Positions 35,874 to 44,422 of a stretch of DNA of 64,000 bases are shown here, in pieces. The notes below the pieces were generated by a model, which did not search any database, was not told where the DNA came from, and saw nothing but the letters and a program-made list of their open reading frames with translations. The translations under genes and the position numbers were made by a program. Position 1 is the first letter of the stretch. Each line of letters opens with the position of its first letter. This DNA comes from CAVSRC01 sp963732845 (GTDB lineage: Bacteria > Pseudomonadota > Alphaproteobacteria > Rhizobiales > Kaistiaceae): assembly GCA_963732845.1 (NCBI GenBank), contig CAVTBE010000004.1:62001-126000 (forward strand), read 5' to 3'.

Positions 35874-36899
35874 CTACGCTGCTTTCTTGCGCGATCCCAA
35901 AAGCGTTGCCAGTACGACGCCGCCGATGGTCAAGAGCGTGCCCACCACATGGTAGCTGTGGATCGCCTCGCCGAGGAAGATCGCCGCCAGCCCGACGCCG
36001 ACGATGGGCATGAAATAGAGCGCCATGCCGGTGCGCATGGAGCCGACTTCGCGTACCAGCCACTGATAGGAGAGGAAGGCGCCGACCGACGGCATGACCG
36101 CCAGGGCGACGATGGCCGTCCAGCCGTCCGCCGTCGCCGGCAGGAAGCCGTGGTTCGCGCTCTCGAACAGCCAGCCCGGGATGAGCACCAGCGTGCCGGC
36201 CAGGGCGATGGCGGCAAAGACGACGCGGCCGGGCAGGGCGCGCAGGCGCGGGTCGTGCAGGAGGATCGAGTAGATCGCCCATGAAATCGCCGCGACGAGG
36301 ATGGCGATGTCGCCCAGGTTGAAGCCGACGGTGGCGAGGCCGGTAATGTCGCCGCGCGAGACGATGTCGGCGATCCCCAGCGTGGCGAGCGCGATACCGG
36401 CGAACTGCAGCACCGAGAAAGGCCGGCGGCCAAGGATCATCTCGAAGAGCACGATAAAGGCCGGTGAGGTGGTGTAGATCAGCGTGGCGTTGGTCGCGGT
36501 GGTGTGGCGCAGGCCGAGATAGACGCCGGCGCCGCAGATGAACATGCCGAGCACGCCGAGCACCAGCAGCAGCGGCACCATGTGCAGGAGATCGGCGGCA
36601 TGGCGGCGCAGCGGACCGGCAACGATCGGCAGCATGATCAAGGCAGCGATCAGCCAGCGCCAGAAGGCCAGCGTGAACGGCTCGACAGTGGCAACCGCGG
36701 CGCGCCCGACGATCAGGTTCGAGGAGAACAGGATCGGCATGAGGACCAGGATGAAGGCGGTCCAGGCCGGGTTGGTGCGCGGCGGATTGGCAGACAAGGT
36801 CGGTCGTGTTTCGGCGGGAGCAGGGTCAGGCGGCAACGCAACACGAGCGCCACGGCTGCCACCGGCATAGGCGAAGTCGGCCGATCTGCCCAGCGGCAA
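35874..36899 (-). CDS. EamA/DMT family transporter
   Basis: A membrane protein of up to 341 residues with about ten TM segments in two EamA repeats (FWRWLIAALIMLPIV, then GLRHTTATNATLIYTTSPAFIVLFE and later GMALYFMPIVGVGLAAIFLGEAI). It is not closely related to the tandem pair near 10 kb. The start is uncertain: the TTG at 36899 lies 2 nt after the GNAT stop and may rely on coupling, while inner TTG codons would remove a Pro-rich leader. It ends a minus-strand operon with GNAT, TetR and hydrolase. Confidence 0.82.
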   Translation of the reverse strand: MPLGRSADFAYAGGSRGARVALPPDPAPAETRPTLSANPPRTNPAWTAFILVLMPILFSSNLIVGRAAVATVEPFTLAFWRWLIAALIMLPIVAGPLRRHAADLLHMVPLLLVLGVLGMFICGAGVYLGLRHTTATNATLIYTTSPAFIVLFEMILGRRPFSVLQFAGIALATLGIADIVSRGDITGLATVGFNLGDIAILVAAISWAIYSILLHDPRLRALPGRVVFAAIALAGTLVLIPGWLFESANHGFLPATADGWTAIVALAVMPSVGAFLSYQWLVREVGSMRTGMALYFMPIVGVGLAAIFLGEAIHSYHVVGTLLTIGGVVLATLLGSRKKAA

Positions 36900-36901
36900 A
36901 T

Positions 36902-37402
36902 TCAGCGCGTCGCCGCGAATGCCGGATGGAAGGCGACCTTGCCTGCCGGAACGGTCTTGCCGAGAGGCAGGATCATGAACACCTCGGGCGGCACGCCTTC
37001 CAGCGTCAGCCGTGGCTCGTTGTGAAAGCCGAAGCGATGGTAGTAGGCCGGGTCGCCGACCAGCATACAGCCGGCGGCGCCACGCTCATGCAGGCGGCCG
37101 AGGCCTTCCTCGATGAGGGTGGAACCGATGCCGGTGCGCTGACGCTCGGGGGCGACCGCGATGGGGCCGAGCGCATGCCAGTCGCTTCGGCTGCCGTCGA
37201 TTTCGACGGGCGAGAAGGCGGCCTGGCCGACGATCTGGCCGTCCACCTCGGCGACCAGCGAAACAGTGAGGGCGCCGGCGCGGCGCAGCGCCGCCATGAT
37301 GAACGGCTCGGTCTGACGGCTGTAGGGCATGTCGCGGAAGGCAGCGGCGATGAGGTCGCGGATGGCCGCTTCGTCGGATGGGTTCTCGTTGCGGATCAAC
37401 AT
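36902..37402 (-). CDS. GNAT family N-acetyltransferase (YhbS-like)
   Basis: A 166-residue acetyltransferase. The acetyl-CoA loop is LGPIAVAPERQRTGIGSTLIEEGL (about 76-100), followed by GCMLVGDPAYYHRFGF, the YhbS-type signature, and the C-terminal GKVAFHPAFA. The acceptor is unknown. It lies 30 nt downstream of the TetR gene and is probably in its operon. A second gene of the same type is at 60036-60560. Confidence 0.86.
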   Translation of the reverse strand: MLIRNENPSDEAAIRDLIAAAFRDMPYSRQTEPFIMAALRRAGALTVSLVAEVDGQIVGQAAFSPVEIDGSRSDWHALGPIAVAPERQRTGIGSTLIEEGLGRLHERGAAGCMLVGDPAYYHRFGFHNEPRLTLEGVPPEVFMILPLGKTVPAGKVAFHPAFAATR

Positions 37403-37432
37403 GGCTTGTACCTCCCAAGAACCGGAATGGCT

Positions 37433-38011
37433 CTACGCGGCGATCGGCGATCCGCGCGCTCTGAGGTCTGCGGCGAAGGCTGCGAGCAACCGATCGAAGG
37501 ATTCGGCCAGGTCGAGCTTCAGGCGAAAGGCGCCCATGGCGTCGAGCGAGACGAATCCGTGGATGATGGCACGCAGGCCGCGGGTCGCGTGGAGTGCGTC
37601 GTCGCCTTTGACAGCATAGCCGGCCAGCACCGCCAGGACGATGCCGATCAGCGCCTCGCCGGCGGCGGCGATGTCGTTTTCGCCGGGCCTGGCGGCGCGC
37701 ACCGATGCGGCATAAAGCCCCGGGTGCTCGCGGGCGAACTGCCAATAGGCGTGGGCGAAGGCGAAGAGCGCCGCGTCGCGCGCCTTGCCAATGGTCGCCT
37801 GCCGACAGCGAGCGGCGGCCTCTTCGAGGCCGCGCAGCGCCAGTCCGCGGTGGATGGCGTCGAGCCCGTCGACATGCTTGTAGAGCGAGGGCGAGCGGAC
37901 GCCGAGCGTGGCGGCAAGGCGGCTCAGCGTGACGGCCGGCAGGCCGTCGGCGTCGGCGATGTGTCCGGCCGCGTTAAGCACGGCGGCGGAGGTGAGGCCG
38001 GCGCGCGGCAT
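37433..38011 (-). CDS. TetR/AcrR family regulator (WHG-type C-terminal domain)
   Basis: A 192-residue regulator. The DNA-binding domain is at about 5-55 with the helix-turn-helix VTLSRLAATLGVRSPSLYKHV. The C-terminal half contains the TetR_C WHG-like region (LYAASVRAA, RGLRAIIHGFVSLDAMGAF). Its ATG overlaps the stop of the hydrolase gene, so both come from one transcript. The dyad at 38945-38978 upstream of that operon is the likely autoregulatory operator. Confidence 0.88.
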   Translation of the reverse strand: MPRAGLTSAAVLNAAGHIADADGLPAVTLSRLAATLGVRSPSLYKHVDGLDAIHRGLALRGLEEAAARCRQATIGKARDAALFAFAHAYWQFAREHPGLYAASVRAARPGENDIAAAGEALIGIVLAVLAGYAVKGDDALHATRGLRAIIHGFVSLDAMGAFRLKLDLAESFDRLLAAFAADLRARGSPIAA

Positions 38012-38916
38012 CAGCGGGCCGCCGTCTCGGCAAGAAAGGCGAGGATCGCTCGCGCGGCCACCTCGGGCATCTCGGCATGGGGATAATGTCCGGCGCCCTC
38101 GACCATGGCGACCGTGCCGTTGACCAGCCCGGCCATCGCGGCGGCTTCGCCGGCGGGATCGTCGAAGTCGGGGTCGCGGCTGCCCATGACCACCAGCGTC
38201 GGCGCGCGGATCGCGCCAAGGCGCGGCTCGACGTCGGAGCGGTCGGTGCGCATCATCGCCTGCAGCGCCGCCATGCGGCCGGGCTCCTTCAGGCTGGCGA
38301 CGAGCGCGCTCTTGTAGCTGTCGAAGTCGGCGGGCTTCTCACTCGGATAGAGCGAGGCGTAGTAGGCGCCCCACGCCGCCGGCGCCCAGGGGCCGACGAA
38401 GGCGGTGTGCATGACCGCCTTGAAGAGCGCCGCCTTCCACCAGCTGATGGGCACGTTGCGCGCGAACGGGTCGATCAGGACGAGACCGGCGACGGCATCG
38501 GGCATCTCGGCGGCGGCCCATGCGGCGGCGCCGCCGGCCATGGAATTGCCGACGAGGATCGCCGGGCCGGCGCCGAGGTGCGCGACCAGCGCCAGCATGT
38601 CACTGCCGAGCGCGGCGCATCTGTGATCGTCCCAGCCGATCGACGACTGCCCGTGGCCGCGCAGGTCCATGGTCACTGCGCGATAGCCGGCGGCCACCAG
38701 CCGGGGGGCGAGGAAGCGGTATTCCTCCTTGAGATCGCCGAAGCCCGGCGCCATCACCACCAGCGGTCCGCTGCCCGCGTCGGTATAGGCGATGCGGCCA
38801 CCCGGCCGGTCGAGGAGATGTTCGGTGGTCGACCGGGCAGCCGTCCGGTTGTCGGCGTGGGTGCCCTCGGGAGCGAAGGTGGCGGGGGAGAGGCGGGTCG
38901 AAACGGCGGCGGCCAT
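38011..38916 (-). CDS. Alpha/beta hydrolase
   Basis: A 301-residue alpha/beta-hydrolase. It has an oxyanion region (MAPGFGDLKEEY), DLRGHGQSS, the nucleophile elbow GNSMAG (serine about 129), the acid in GSRDPDFDDPAG, and the catalytic histidine in VEGAGHYPHAEMPE. It is cytoplasmic, with no signal peptide. It is the first gene of the operon hydrolase-TetR-GNAT-DMT, so it is probably induced by its own substrate or a related compound through TetR. It resembles haloperoxidase or ester hydrolases; the substrate is unknown. Confidence 0.86.
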   Translation of the reverse strand: MAAAVSTRLSPATFAPEGTHADNRTAARSTTEHLLDRPGGRIAYTDAGSGPLVVMAPGFGDLKEEYRFLAPRLVAAGYRAVTMDLRGHGQSSIGWDDHRCAALGSDMLALVAHLGAGPAILVGNSMAGGAAAWAAAEMPDAVAGLVLIDPFARNVPISWWKAALFKAVMHTAFVGPWAPAAWGAYYASLYPSEKPADFDSYKSALVASLKEPGRMAALQAMMRTDRSDVEPRLGAIRAPTLVVMGSRDPDFDDPAGEAAAMAGLVNGTVAMVEGAGHYPHAEMPEVAARAILAFLAETAAR

Positions 38917-38944
38917 GGATCTCTTCCTTCGGTTCGATTATCAT

Positions 38945-38978
38945 CATTAGCTAGAAAGCTAATGGCATTAGCTTCTAG
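38945..38978. promoter_or_regulatory. Probable TetR operator with three half-sites
   Basis: Three alternating copies of an 8-bp half-site occur: CATTAGCT (38945-38952), AGCTAATG (38957-38964) and CATTAGCT (38966-38973). The last two are the core of a longer near-perfect dyad, CTAGAAAGCTAATG (38951-38964) against CATTAGCTTCTAG (38966-38978). On the minus strand it overlaps a possible promoter, TTGACT (38984-38979) and TAGCTT (38961-38956) with 17-bp spacing, 29 nt upstream of the hydrolase start. Confidence 0.7.
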
Positions 38979-39017
38979 AGTCAAGGCTTGGGAAAGAGAA
39001 TCTCCGCATATCGTATA

Positions 39018-39046
39018 TTGACACCTTGGTACCAAGATAGTAACTC
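39018..39046 (+). promoter_or_regulatory. Sigma-70-like promoter with central palindrome
   Basis: A consensus -35 box TTGACA (39018-39023) is followed by a 17-bp spacer and a weak -10 (TAACTC). The spacer contains the perfect 12-bp palindrome CTTGGTACCAAG (39025-39036). A repressor bound there would block polymerase. It drives the small gene at 39053, whose product looks like a DNA-binding protein and may be that repressor. Confidence 0.5.
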
Positions 39047-39052
39047 GGCACG

Positions 39053-39307
39053 ATGAAACAGATCGAACGGGTGCAGACCGGACTGCGCCTCGAAAAGCGG
39101 CTGCTGAAGGTGCTGAAGGCGCTCGCCGAATATCTCGACATGCCGGTGGCCGAGCTGATCGAAGGGATGGCGCTGCACGCCCTCGAGGGCAAGGCGCCAC
39201 CGTTCTCGCCCGAACTGCTGGCCAAGATCGAAGGGCTGAAGGCGGTCTACGGGCTCGATCTGACGGCTGCCGACAGCCATCACCTCAGCGAAGGAGACAC
39301 GATATGA
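39053..39307 (+). CDS. Small ribbon-helix-helix-like protein
   Basis: An 84-residue protein. The N-terminal RVQTGLRLEKRLLKVLKALAEYLDMPVAELI has the strand-helix-helix spacing of RHH/CopG-type DNA-binding proteins. The C-terminal half (FSPELLAKIEGLKAVYGLDLTAADSH) is predicted helical. Its stop overlaps the start of the SRPBCC gene by 4 nt, so the two form a two-gene operon behind a palindromic promoter. An RHH role is inferred from pattern only; no weak-start alternative fits better. Confidence 0.6.
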   Translation: MKQIERVQTGLRLEKRLLKVLKALAEYLDMPVAELIEGMALHALEGKAPPFSPELLAKIEGLKAVYGLDLTAADSHHLSEGDTI

Positions 39308-39774
39308 AGGTCGTCCCGCCGAAGCGGGTCAGCCACAGCTACACCCAGTCGCTTCTGGCGCCGCCGGAGACGGTTTTCCCGTTGCTCTGCCCGGTGCGCG
39401 AGACCGAGTGGCTGTCGGACTGGGACCCGCTGTTCGTCGCCACCAACTCAGGCGTTGCCGAGAACGACTGCGTCTTCGTCACCCGGTCGGAGCCGGCCAA
39501 CGCGATCTGGTACGTCACCGACTACGAGCCGGAGACGGGTTTCATCGGCTTCGTGCGGGTGACCCCGGGGCTCACCGCGACGCGCCTGACGATCCAGGTG
39601 GCCAAGGCGCCGGCGGGCGCGACGGCGGATATCACGTTCACCCATACGAGCCTCGGCCCGGAGGGCGACGCCTACGTCGACGGGATGACCGAGGCCGCCT
39701 ATGCCGAATTCATGCAGGCGTGGGAGAAGCGCATGAACCACTATTTGACGACGGGCACCTGCCTGGCGGCATGA
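39304..39774 (+). CDS. SRPBCC/START-like domain protein
   Basis: A 156-residue protein with the SRPBCC pattern: an opening strand HSYTQSLLAPPETVFPLLCPVRETEWLSDW, a curved sheet (NAIWYVTDYEPETGFIGFVRV, ATRLTIQVAKAP, ADITFTHTSLGPEG) and a long closing helix (AYAEFMQAWEKRMNHYL). Such proteins bind hydrophobic ligands. It is translationally coupled to the small RHH-like protein. The ligand and role are unknown. Confidence 0.7.
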   Translation: MKVVPPKRVSHSYTQSLLAPPETVFPLLCPVRETEWLSDWDPLFVATNSGVAENDCVFVTRSEPANAIWYVTDYEPETGFIGFVRVTPGLTATRLTIQVAKAPAGATADITFTHTSLGPEGDAYVDGMTEAAYAEFMQAWEKRMNHYLTTGTCLAA

Positions 39775-39816
39775 CGCGCGGGAAACGCTGCGAGGGGGCG
39801 GGAGGCGCGCCGATCT

Positions 39817-40752
39817 TCAGTTCTTCGCGCCAAGCGGCGGCAGGTCGTGATCCCACGGGGCGTCGCGCCAGCGCCCGGCGAGAAAATCGATCAGCACCCT
39901 GACCTTTGCCGGCGGCTGGCGGCCGCCGGGATAGACGGCGTGGGCGGCGCCGACGCGCGGCAGCGGTTGGTCGAGGGTGAGCGGCACCAGGCGCCCGGCG
40001 CGGATATCGTCGGCGAGGATGAAGGTCGGCTGAAAGATGAGGCCCTGTCCGGCAATGGCGGCTTCGCGCAGCGCATCGCCATTGTTCACCATCAGCGTTC
40101 CACGCACGGGGACGACAATCGATCCGTCCGCGCCGAAGACCCAACGACTGGCACTGGCCGGGGTCGGCAGCGTGTAGCCGAGGCAGTTGTGGGCGGCGAG
40201 GTCGGCGATCGTCTTCGGCGTGCCGTGGGCGGCGAGATACGCAGGCGCCGCGCAGAGCGCCACGCGGACCGGTGCCAGCGCGCGAGCGATCAGGCTGGAG
40301 TCGCGCAAGGTGCCGAGGCGGATGGCGACATCCCAGCCTTCGTCGATCAGGTCGACAAAACGATCGGTGAGGGCAATGTCGATGGTCAGCGCCGGATAGA
40401 GCGCGGCGAAATCGACAAGGGCCGGCATCACCTGGCGGAGGCCGAACGCCAGCGGCGCGTTCAGCCTCAGCGTGCCGCGCGGCTCGACCACGTCTTCGGC
40501 CGCCGCCGCCTCGGCCTCTTCGATCTCGGCGAGGATGCGCTCGCTCGCCTGCAGATGGCGCTGGCCGGCCTCGGTCAGGGTGAGCTTGCGGGTGGAGCGG
40601 AAGAAGAGACGCGTGCCGAGCCGGTCCTCCAGGGCGTCGACATGCTTGGTGGCCATGGCTGGGGACATGCCGAGGACCCGCGCGGCGGCGGAAAAACTTC
40701 CCAGGGCGGCGACCCGCGCGAAGGCCTGCATTCCGGTGATGCGGTCGAGCAT
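39817..40752 (-). CDS. LysR family transcriptional regulator
   Basis: A 311-residue LTTR of the CrgA/AaeR-like branch: MLDRITGMQAFARVAALGSFSAAARVLGMSPAMATKHVDALEDRLG is the HTH region (1-46), followed by the linker helix and the effector domain with GWDVAIRLGTL. It is transcribed away from the NADP-binding reductase at 40868, and the 115-bp spacer contains AGGA-N5-TCCT and a related AGGATTATCAT segment that could be its binding site. It probably controls that reductase. Confidence 0.9.
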   Translation of the reverse strand: MLDRITGMQAFARVAALGSFSAAARVLGMSPAMATKHVDALEDRLGTRLFFRSTRKLTLTEAGQRHLQASERILAEIEEAEAAAAEDVVEPRGTLRLNAPLAFGLRQVMPALVDFAALYPALTIDIALTDRFVDLIDEGWDVAIRLGTLRDSSLIARALAPVRVALCAAPAYLAAHGTPKTIADLAAHNCLGYTLPTPASASRWVFGADGSIVVPVRGTLMVNNGDALREAAIAGQGLIFQPTFILADDIRAGRLVPLTLDQPLPRVGAAHAVYPGGRQPPAKVRVLIDFLAGRWRDAPWDHDLPPLGAKN

Positions 40753-40867
40753 GGCATTTCATACCGCTAGTAGGAAATCATCCTCGTCCGGCTAGGATTA
40801 TCATATTCAGGGGTCGATGTCATATGGCGCATAGACCGGTGCCTGTTGGCCGGAATCAGAGGAGCGA

Positions 40868-41512
40868 ATGAACATGAACATCAGCATCATCGGCGCCGGC
40901 AACATGGCGCGCGGCATCGGCACCCGTCTGGTTGTCGGCGGAAATTCGGTCACGGTGGTCGGCAAGGACCAGGTGAAGGCGACGGAACTCGCCAAGGATC
41001 TCAGGGCGAGCAAGCCCGGCGCCGAAGTGTTTGCGGCCACGGCTGCGGCGGCGCTGGCCAATGAGATCATCGTGCTGGCGATGCCCTTCGCGGCGGCGCG
41101 CGACTTCGCTGCGGAGAACGCCGCGGCGCTGGCCGGCAAGCTGGTGATCGACATCACCAACCCGCTCAACGACACCTATGACGGCCTGGTCACGGCGCCG
41201 GGCAAGAGCGCGGCGGAAGAGATCGCCAACCTGCTGCCGAAGAGCCGCGTGGTGAAGGCGTTCAATACGAATTTCGCCGGAACGCTGCTTGCCGGCGAGG
41301 TCTCCGGCCACAAGCTCGACGTCCTGGTGGCCGGCGACGACGCGGATGCCAAGGCCCAGGTGATTGCCCTGGTCGAGGCCGGTGGCCTGCGCGGCATCGA
41401 CGCCGGCAAGCTGGAGCGTGCGCGCCAGCTCGAGGCGCTTGGCCTGCTCGGCATTACCCTGCAGGGCGCGCTCGGCACCGGCTTCCAGAGCGCCTGGAAA
41501 CTCGTCGCCTGA
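40868..41512 (+). CDS. NADPH-dependent F420 reductase family NAD(P)-binding protein
   Basis: A 214-residue single-domain Rossmann protein. It starts NMNISIIGAGNMARGIGTRLV (GxGxxxxG) and contains LAMPFAAARDF, IDITNPLN, VVKAFNTNFAGTL and LEVAG-like segments, the pattern of the F420H2:NADP oxidoreductase-like (NpdG/ProC-related) family. F420 genes are not visible, so it more likely uses NADP with another partner such as a flavin or ferric substrate. A GAGGAG ribosome-binding site precedes the ATG. It is divergent from a LysR gene, its probable regulator. Confidence 0.83.
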   Translation: MNMNISIIGAGNMARGIGTRLVVGGNSVTVVGKDQVKATELAKDLRASKPGAEVFAATAAAALANEIIVLAMPFAAARDFAAENAAALAGKLVIDITNPLNDTYDGLVTAPGKSAAEEIANLLPKSRVVKAFNTNFAGTLLAGEVSGHKLDVLVAGDDADAKAQVIALVEAGGLRGIDAGKLERARQLEALGLLGITLQGALGTGFQSAWKLVA

Positions 41513-41524
41513 CGTTTCATTCCC

Positions 41525-41572
41525 GCCGCGCCGCGCCGCGCCGCGCCGTGCCTGTCTGGCCACGGCGCGGCG
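41525..41572. repeat. GCCGC microsatellite forming a long hairpin
   Basis: About five tandem GCCGC units (41525-41549) run into a perfect 12-bp stem (41539-41550 with 41561-41572) with a 10-nt loop, 13-60 nt after the reductase stop. There is no T-tract. It may end or stabilise the reductase transcript and is prone to replication slippage. Confidence 0.6.
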
Positions 41573-41614
41573 GGCCCCTATATTCCCTGAACCCTGCCTC
41601 ACGGGAGCGATCGC

Positions 41615-42145
41615 ATGTCCGAGACCAAGCTTGCAGAGAAACCGGCGGAACTGTCGACGCGGCCGATCGATCCCGGCGTGCGCATCGGCCATGTCCACCT
41701 CAAGGTTGCCGATATCGAGCGCTCGCTCGCCTTCTATTGCGGCGTGCTCGGCTTCCAGCTGATGCAACGCTATGGCAGCCAGGCGGCCTTCTTCTCGGCC
41801 GGCGGCTACCACCACCATTTCGGCATCAACACCTGGGAGAGCCGCAACGGTTCGCCGCCGCCGCGCGGCACCACCGGCCTCTACCACACGGCCATCCTCT
41901 ACCCGACCCGCGCCGCACTGGCCGATGCGCTGCGCCGGCTGATCGCGGCGCAAGTGCCACTCGACGGCGCCAGCGACCATGGCGTCAGCGAGGCACTCTA
42001 TCTGCGCGATCCGGACGAAAACGGCGTCGAGCTCTACTGGGACCGGCCGCGCGAAGCGTGGCCGCTCAACCCGGATGGTTCATTGACGATGAAGACCGAG
42101 TGGTTGAATCTCGAGGATCTCCTGCGCGAGCCGCCGCTCGCCTGA
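41615..42145 (+). CDS. VOC family protein (glyoxalase/extradiol dioxygenase-like)
   Basis: A 176-residue vicinal oxygen chelate protein with one complete module pair. It starts VRIGHVHLKVADIERSLAFYCGVLGFQL (His ligand), contains TTGLYHTAILYPTRAALADALRRL (second His) and ends DPDENGVELYWDRP (Glu ligand). This HxHxE set fits CatE-like catechol 2,3-dioxygenases or fosfomycin/glyoxalase-type enzymes. Its substrate is unknown. It stands alone on the plus strand. Confidence 0.83.
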   Translation: MSETKLAEKPAELSTRPIDPGVRIGHVHLKVADIERSLAFYCGVLGFQLMQRYGSQAAFFSAGGYHHHFGINTWESRNGSPPPRGTTGLYHTAILYPTRAALADALRRLIAAQVPLDGASDHGVSEALYLRDPDENGVELYWDRPREAWPLNPDGSLTMKTEWLNLEDLLREPPLA

Positions 42146-42402
42146 GACAAAACGCCCCGGCGAATCGCGACCTGTTCCGCCGGGACAGGCCGCGGCGCCG
42201 TTTTGGTCGCGCTCCGTTCGCAGTCCGATCCCGGGCAGCTTAACGGCGCCGCGAAAATGCCGTGCCGCGCCTTAACCGCTGCGAAGGCAAGGGGCAGCCC
42301 TAACGAAGCCCTACGGCAGGTGCATTCTTCGAGGCCATCGCCTATATCAGCCGGCAACCAATTTCGAACCGGCGGCCTTGACCCGCCGAGGAGACCCTCC
42401 CG

Positions 42403-43434
42403 ATGGCTGAAACCCAGATCCCCGTCACGGTGCTCACCGGCTATCTCGGTGCGGGCAAGACCACGCTTCTCAACCGCATTCTGAGCGAGAACCACGGCAA
42501 GAAATACGCCGTCATCGTCAACGAGTTCGGCGAGATCAACATCGATAACGACCTCATCGTCGAGAGCGACGAGGAGGTCTTCGAGATGAACAATGGCTGC
42601 GTCTGCTGCACGGTGCGCGGCGACCTGATCCGCGTCGTCGAGGGGCTGGTGAAACGGCCCGGCGGCTTCGACGGCATCCTGGTGGAGACCACCGGGCTGG
42701 CCGACCCGGTGCCGGTGGCGCAGACCTTCTTCATGGACGACGATGTGCGGGCGCGGGCCAAGCTCGACGCGGTGGTGGCGGTCGCCGATGCCAAGCACCT
42801 GACCGAGAGCCTTGCCGACAGCCCGGAGGCGCAGGAGCAGATCGGCTTCGCCGACGTGATCCTGCTCAACAAGACGGACCTCGTCAGCGCCGACGAGCTG
42901 GCCGCGGTGGAGCGCGATATCCGCGCCATGAACCCGCACGCGCTCATCCATCGCACCGAGCGCTGCGCCATTCCGCTCGACCGGGTGCTCGGTCGCGGCG
43001 CCTTCGATCTCGACCGCATCCTGACGCTGGAGCCGGAATTCCTCGACGCCGACGACCACGATCATGACCACGATCATCATGATCACGACCATGATCATGA
43101 TCACGACCACCATCATCACCACCACCACGACATCGAGGGCTCCGGCGTCTTCTCGATCTCGCTCAGAGGCGGCGTGCTCGATCCGCAGAAGTTCTTCCCG
43201 TGGATCCAGCAGACAACCCAGGAGCAGGGCCCGGACATATTGCGCCTGAAGGGCATCCTCGCCTTCAAGGACGATGCCGAGCGCTACGTGGTGCAGGGGG
43301 TTCACATGATCATCGAGGGCGACCACCAACGCCCGTGGCGGGATGGCGAGCCGCGCGAAAGCCGGCTGGTCTTCATCGGCCGCCATCTCGATGAGAAGCA
43401 GATCCGCGCCGACTTCGAGGCGTGCATGGCCTGA
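42403..43434 (+). CDS. CobW/COG0523 metallochaperone GTPase with Asp/His-rich linker
   Basis: A 343-residue G3E GTPase. It has Walker A GYLGAGKTT (13-21), the metal-binding CxCC motif GCVCC (65-69), EXTG-type ETTGLADP, and NKTD for guanine recognition. An Asp/His-rich stretch of about 28 residues (217-244) links it to the C-terminal CobW_C domain. Such proteins transfer zinc, and in some clades cobalt, to client enzymes under metal limitation. The His linker is a typical metal reservoir. No zur box or cobalamin gene was recognised nearby. GAGGAG precedes the ATG by 9 nt. Confidence 0.9.
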   Translation: MAETQIPVTVLTGYLGAGKTTLLNRILSENHGKKYAVIVNEFGEINIDNDLIVESDEEVFEMNNGCVCCTVRGDLIRVVEGLVKRPGGFDGILVETTGLADPVPVAQTFFMDDDVRARAKLDAVVAVADAKHLTESLADSPEAQEQIGFADVILLNKTDLVSADELAAVERDIRAMNPHALIHRTERCAIPLDRVLGRGAFDLDRILTLEPEFLDADDHDHDHDHHDHDHDHDHDHHHHHHHDIEGSGVFSISLRGGVLDPQKFFPWIQQTTQEQGPDILRLKGILAFKDDAERYVVQGVHMIIEGDHQRPWRDGEPRESRLVFIGRHLDEKQIRADFEACMA

Positions 43435-43435
43435 C

Positions 43436-44263
43436 CTATCCGGCTTCGTGGTCGCTTGTTCCTGGCGGGACGATGTAGGTGTCGAACCGGCAGACGTCTT
43501 CGAAGCCGAGCCGGCGATAGACGGAGCAGCCCATCGCTGTCGCCTGAAGAACCGCGACTGCGGCGCCACGGCGGCGGGCCTCCAGAAGTGGAAAAAGCGT
43601 CATGGCGCTGGCGATGCCCTTGCCTCTCGCTGGCGGCAAGGTTGCGACCATGTAGATGCCGCCGACCCCACCACCCATGACAAGCGCCGACGCGGCAACC
43701 GGTTCTCCGCCAAGAAAGCCGAGATAGCGCGGCTTGTCGGCATACAAGCGCATGTCGAAACCCACCTCGAACTCGGCAAGCGCATTCGTGGCGACCGGCC
43801 CCCAGTCGAAGGTCTCGCCTACGACTTGGGCCCATTGGCGCCGCGCCGCCGTGCTGTGGATCGCTTCGATCCGGAAATCCTCGATCGATGCGGTTTCGTC
43901 CGGCAGGCGCGCCAGGTCGACGGCCATGCCGGTCACGCTTCCCGTCAGCTTGGCGCCGCGCCCTTCCAGCTGCGACCTGAGATCATCGGGCGCGCTGCGT
44001 GGGCCAACCCACCAACTCATGGGAACCTGGCGGCGGGCGCTGGCGGCGAGGATGCGAGCGAGCGCCGGTCCTGCCGTCTCTGGTGTGAGCTGAGTGGGGA
44101 ACGCGCGGTTGAAAGCGGGCGAGGGCACGCCGGTCGTGAACCACACGATGTCCGGGCCTTCTTCGAGTTCGGCACCGGCGGCACGACCGTAGTCGCGCCA
44201 GAAACCGATCAGGTTCGCTGCCAGCGCGGGTATGAGCCCGGGCGACGCAACACTACTCACCAT
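43436..44263 (-). CDS. GNAT family N-acetyltransferase
   Basis: A roughly 275-residue protein with a C-terminal GNAT domain. The acetyl-CoA motif is VATLPPARGKGIASAMTLFPLLEARRRGA, followed by LQATAMGCSVYRRLGFEDVCRFDTY. The N-terminal half (WFTTGVPSPAFNRAF) is a divergent first GNAT-like repeat. The start is either the ATG at 44263 or a GTG at 44272. It is convergent with the CobW gene (1 nt between stops). The acceptor is unknown. Confidence 0.8.
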   Translation of the reverse strand: MVSSVASPGLIPALAANLIGFWRDYGRAAGAELEEGPDIVWFTTGVPSPAFNRAFPTQLTPETAGPALARILAASARRQVPMSWWVGPRSAPDDLRSQLEGRGAKLTGSVTGMAVDLARLPDETASIEDFRIEAIHSTAARRQWAQVVGETFDWGPVATNALAEFEVGFDMRLYADKPRYLGFLGGEPVAASALVMGGGVGGIYMVATLPPARGKGIASAMTLFPLLEARRRGAAVAVLQATAMGCSVYRRLGFEDVCRFDTYIVPPGTSDHEAG

Positions 44264-44422
44264 GTCAATCACAGGAGAGTCCCGCCGGCTGGAGGAGAAT
44301 GGCGCGCCTCGTTCGGCCGGGATTGAGCGAAGGCGCTACCCTGGCTTATCGAGCCTGACGGGCACGAGTCTGCCGGTCAAGGTGCGTCGCATGCAGCGTT
44401 TCGCGGGGCCGGCGGACAGATC

